Assembly (NCBI RefSeq): GCF_014697375.1
Contig: NZ_JACJRS010000034.1
Coordinates: 1 to 55,494, forward strand
Direction of reading: 5' to 3'
From: Phormidium sp. FACHB-1136
GTDB taxonomy: Bacteria > Cyanobacteriota > Cyanobacteriia > Phormidesmidales > Phormidesmidaceae
DNA: 55,494 bases
A model generated the notes under the pieces. That model had not been told where the DNA came from and did not search any database. It saw only the letters and a program-made list of their open reading frames with translations. Each line of letters starts with the position of its first letter. The stretch's first letter is position 1. A program made the translations under genes and the position numbers. Below are positions 55,490-55,494 of this stretch, one piece after another.

Positions 55490-55494
55490 GTCTG

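Overview
The window is chromosomal DNA of a GC-rich, probably filamentous and motile cyanobacterium. Evidence: psbV (cytochrome c550), petE (plastocyanin), a one-helix high-light-inducible protein, the plastid-shared genes ycf23 and ycf29 (tentative), accD, acyl-ACP synthetase, guaB3, the cyanobacterial sRNA Yfr1 between guaB3 and trxA, and hmpF, a pilus-motility/taxis protein of filamentous cyanobacteria. I cannot name the genus. No rRNA, tRNA or CRISPR array was recognised.

Region 1-8000 (mostly minus strand): an accessory Na+-type F-ATPase (N-ATPase) operon, atpD-atpC-atpQ-[nuclease-like gene]-atpR-atpB-atpE-atpF-atpA. The final gene, atpG, is missing: only an ATGA start overlapping the atpA stop and four codons remain, followed by a small repeat element and an IS630-type transposase with an A7 slippery frameshift. 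A nested palindromic repeat sits between atpD and atpC, and a restriction-nuclease-like gene sits inside the operon. A response regulator lies just upstream.

Region 8-28 kb: mostly housekeeping and hypothetical genes. These include a lipoprotein, an IS1634-like transposase remnant with a 12-bp tandem expansion, TPR proteins, a metallo-beta-lactamase-fold protein, map, lgt, a radical SAM protein, a DnaJ-domain protein, a sulfurtransferase, a GT2 glycosyltransferase, a YlqD-like protein, acyl-ACP synthetase, a Uma2 nuclease, argG and tyrA.

Region 28-44 kb: accD, psbV and petE, then a DUF3124 lipoprotein divergent from an exported flavoprotein. Next is a 1047-residue mosaic protein (pentapeptide repeats, Tyr/Glu 5-mer repeats, an HNH-like fold lacking its key histidines, one membrane helix, two stalk-like domains). 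It is followed by a PheRS beta subunit of archaeal/eukaryotic architecture, hmpF, an IS256 remnant, a cysteine synthase and a HAD phosphatase.

Region 44-55.5 kb: a TrkA-type K+ channel regulator, guaB3-Yfr1-trxA, a LOG-family protein, gloA, hli, pgi, a lone cyclic-nucleotide-binding domain, glgC overlapping a GT39 glycosyltransferase, and ycf23.

A family of ~105-bp palindromic MITE-like elements occurs five times. One copy interrupts the IS256 remnant, two inverted copies bracket hli, and one lies at the atpG breakpoint. The strongest leads are the gamma-less N-ATPase operon, the archaeal-type PheT, the mosaic HNH-like protein and the MITE family.
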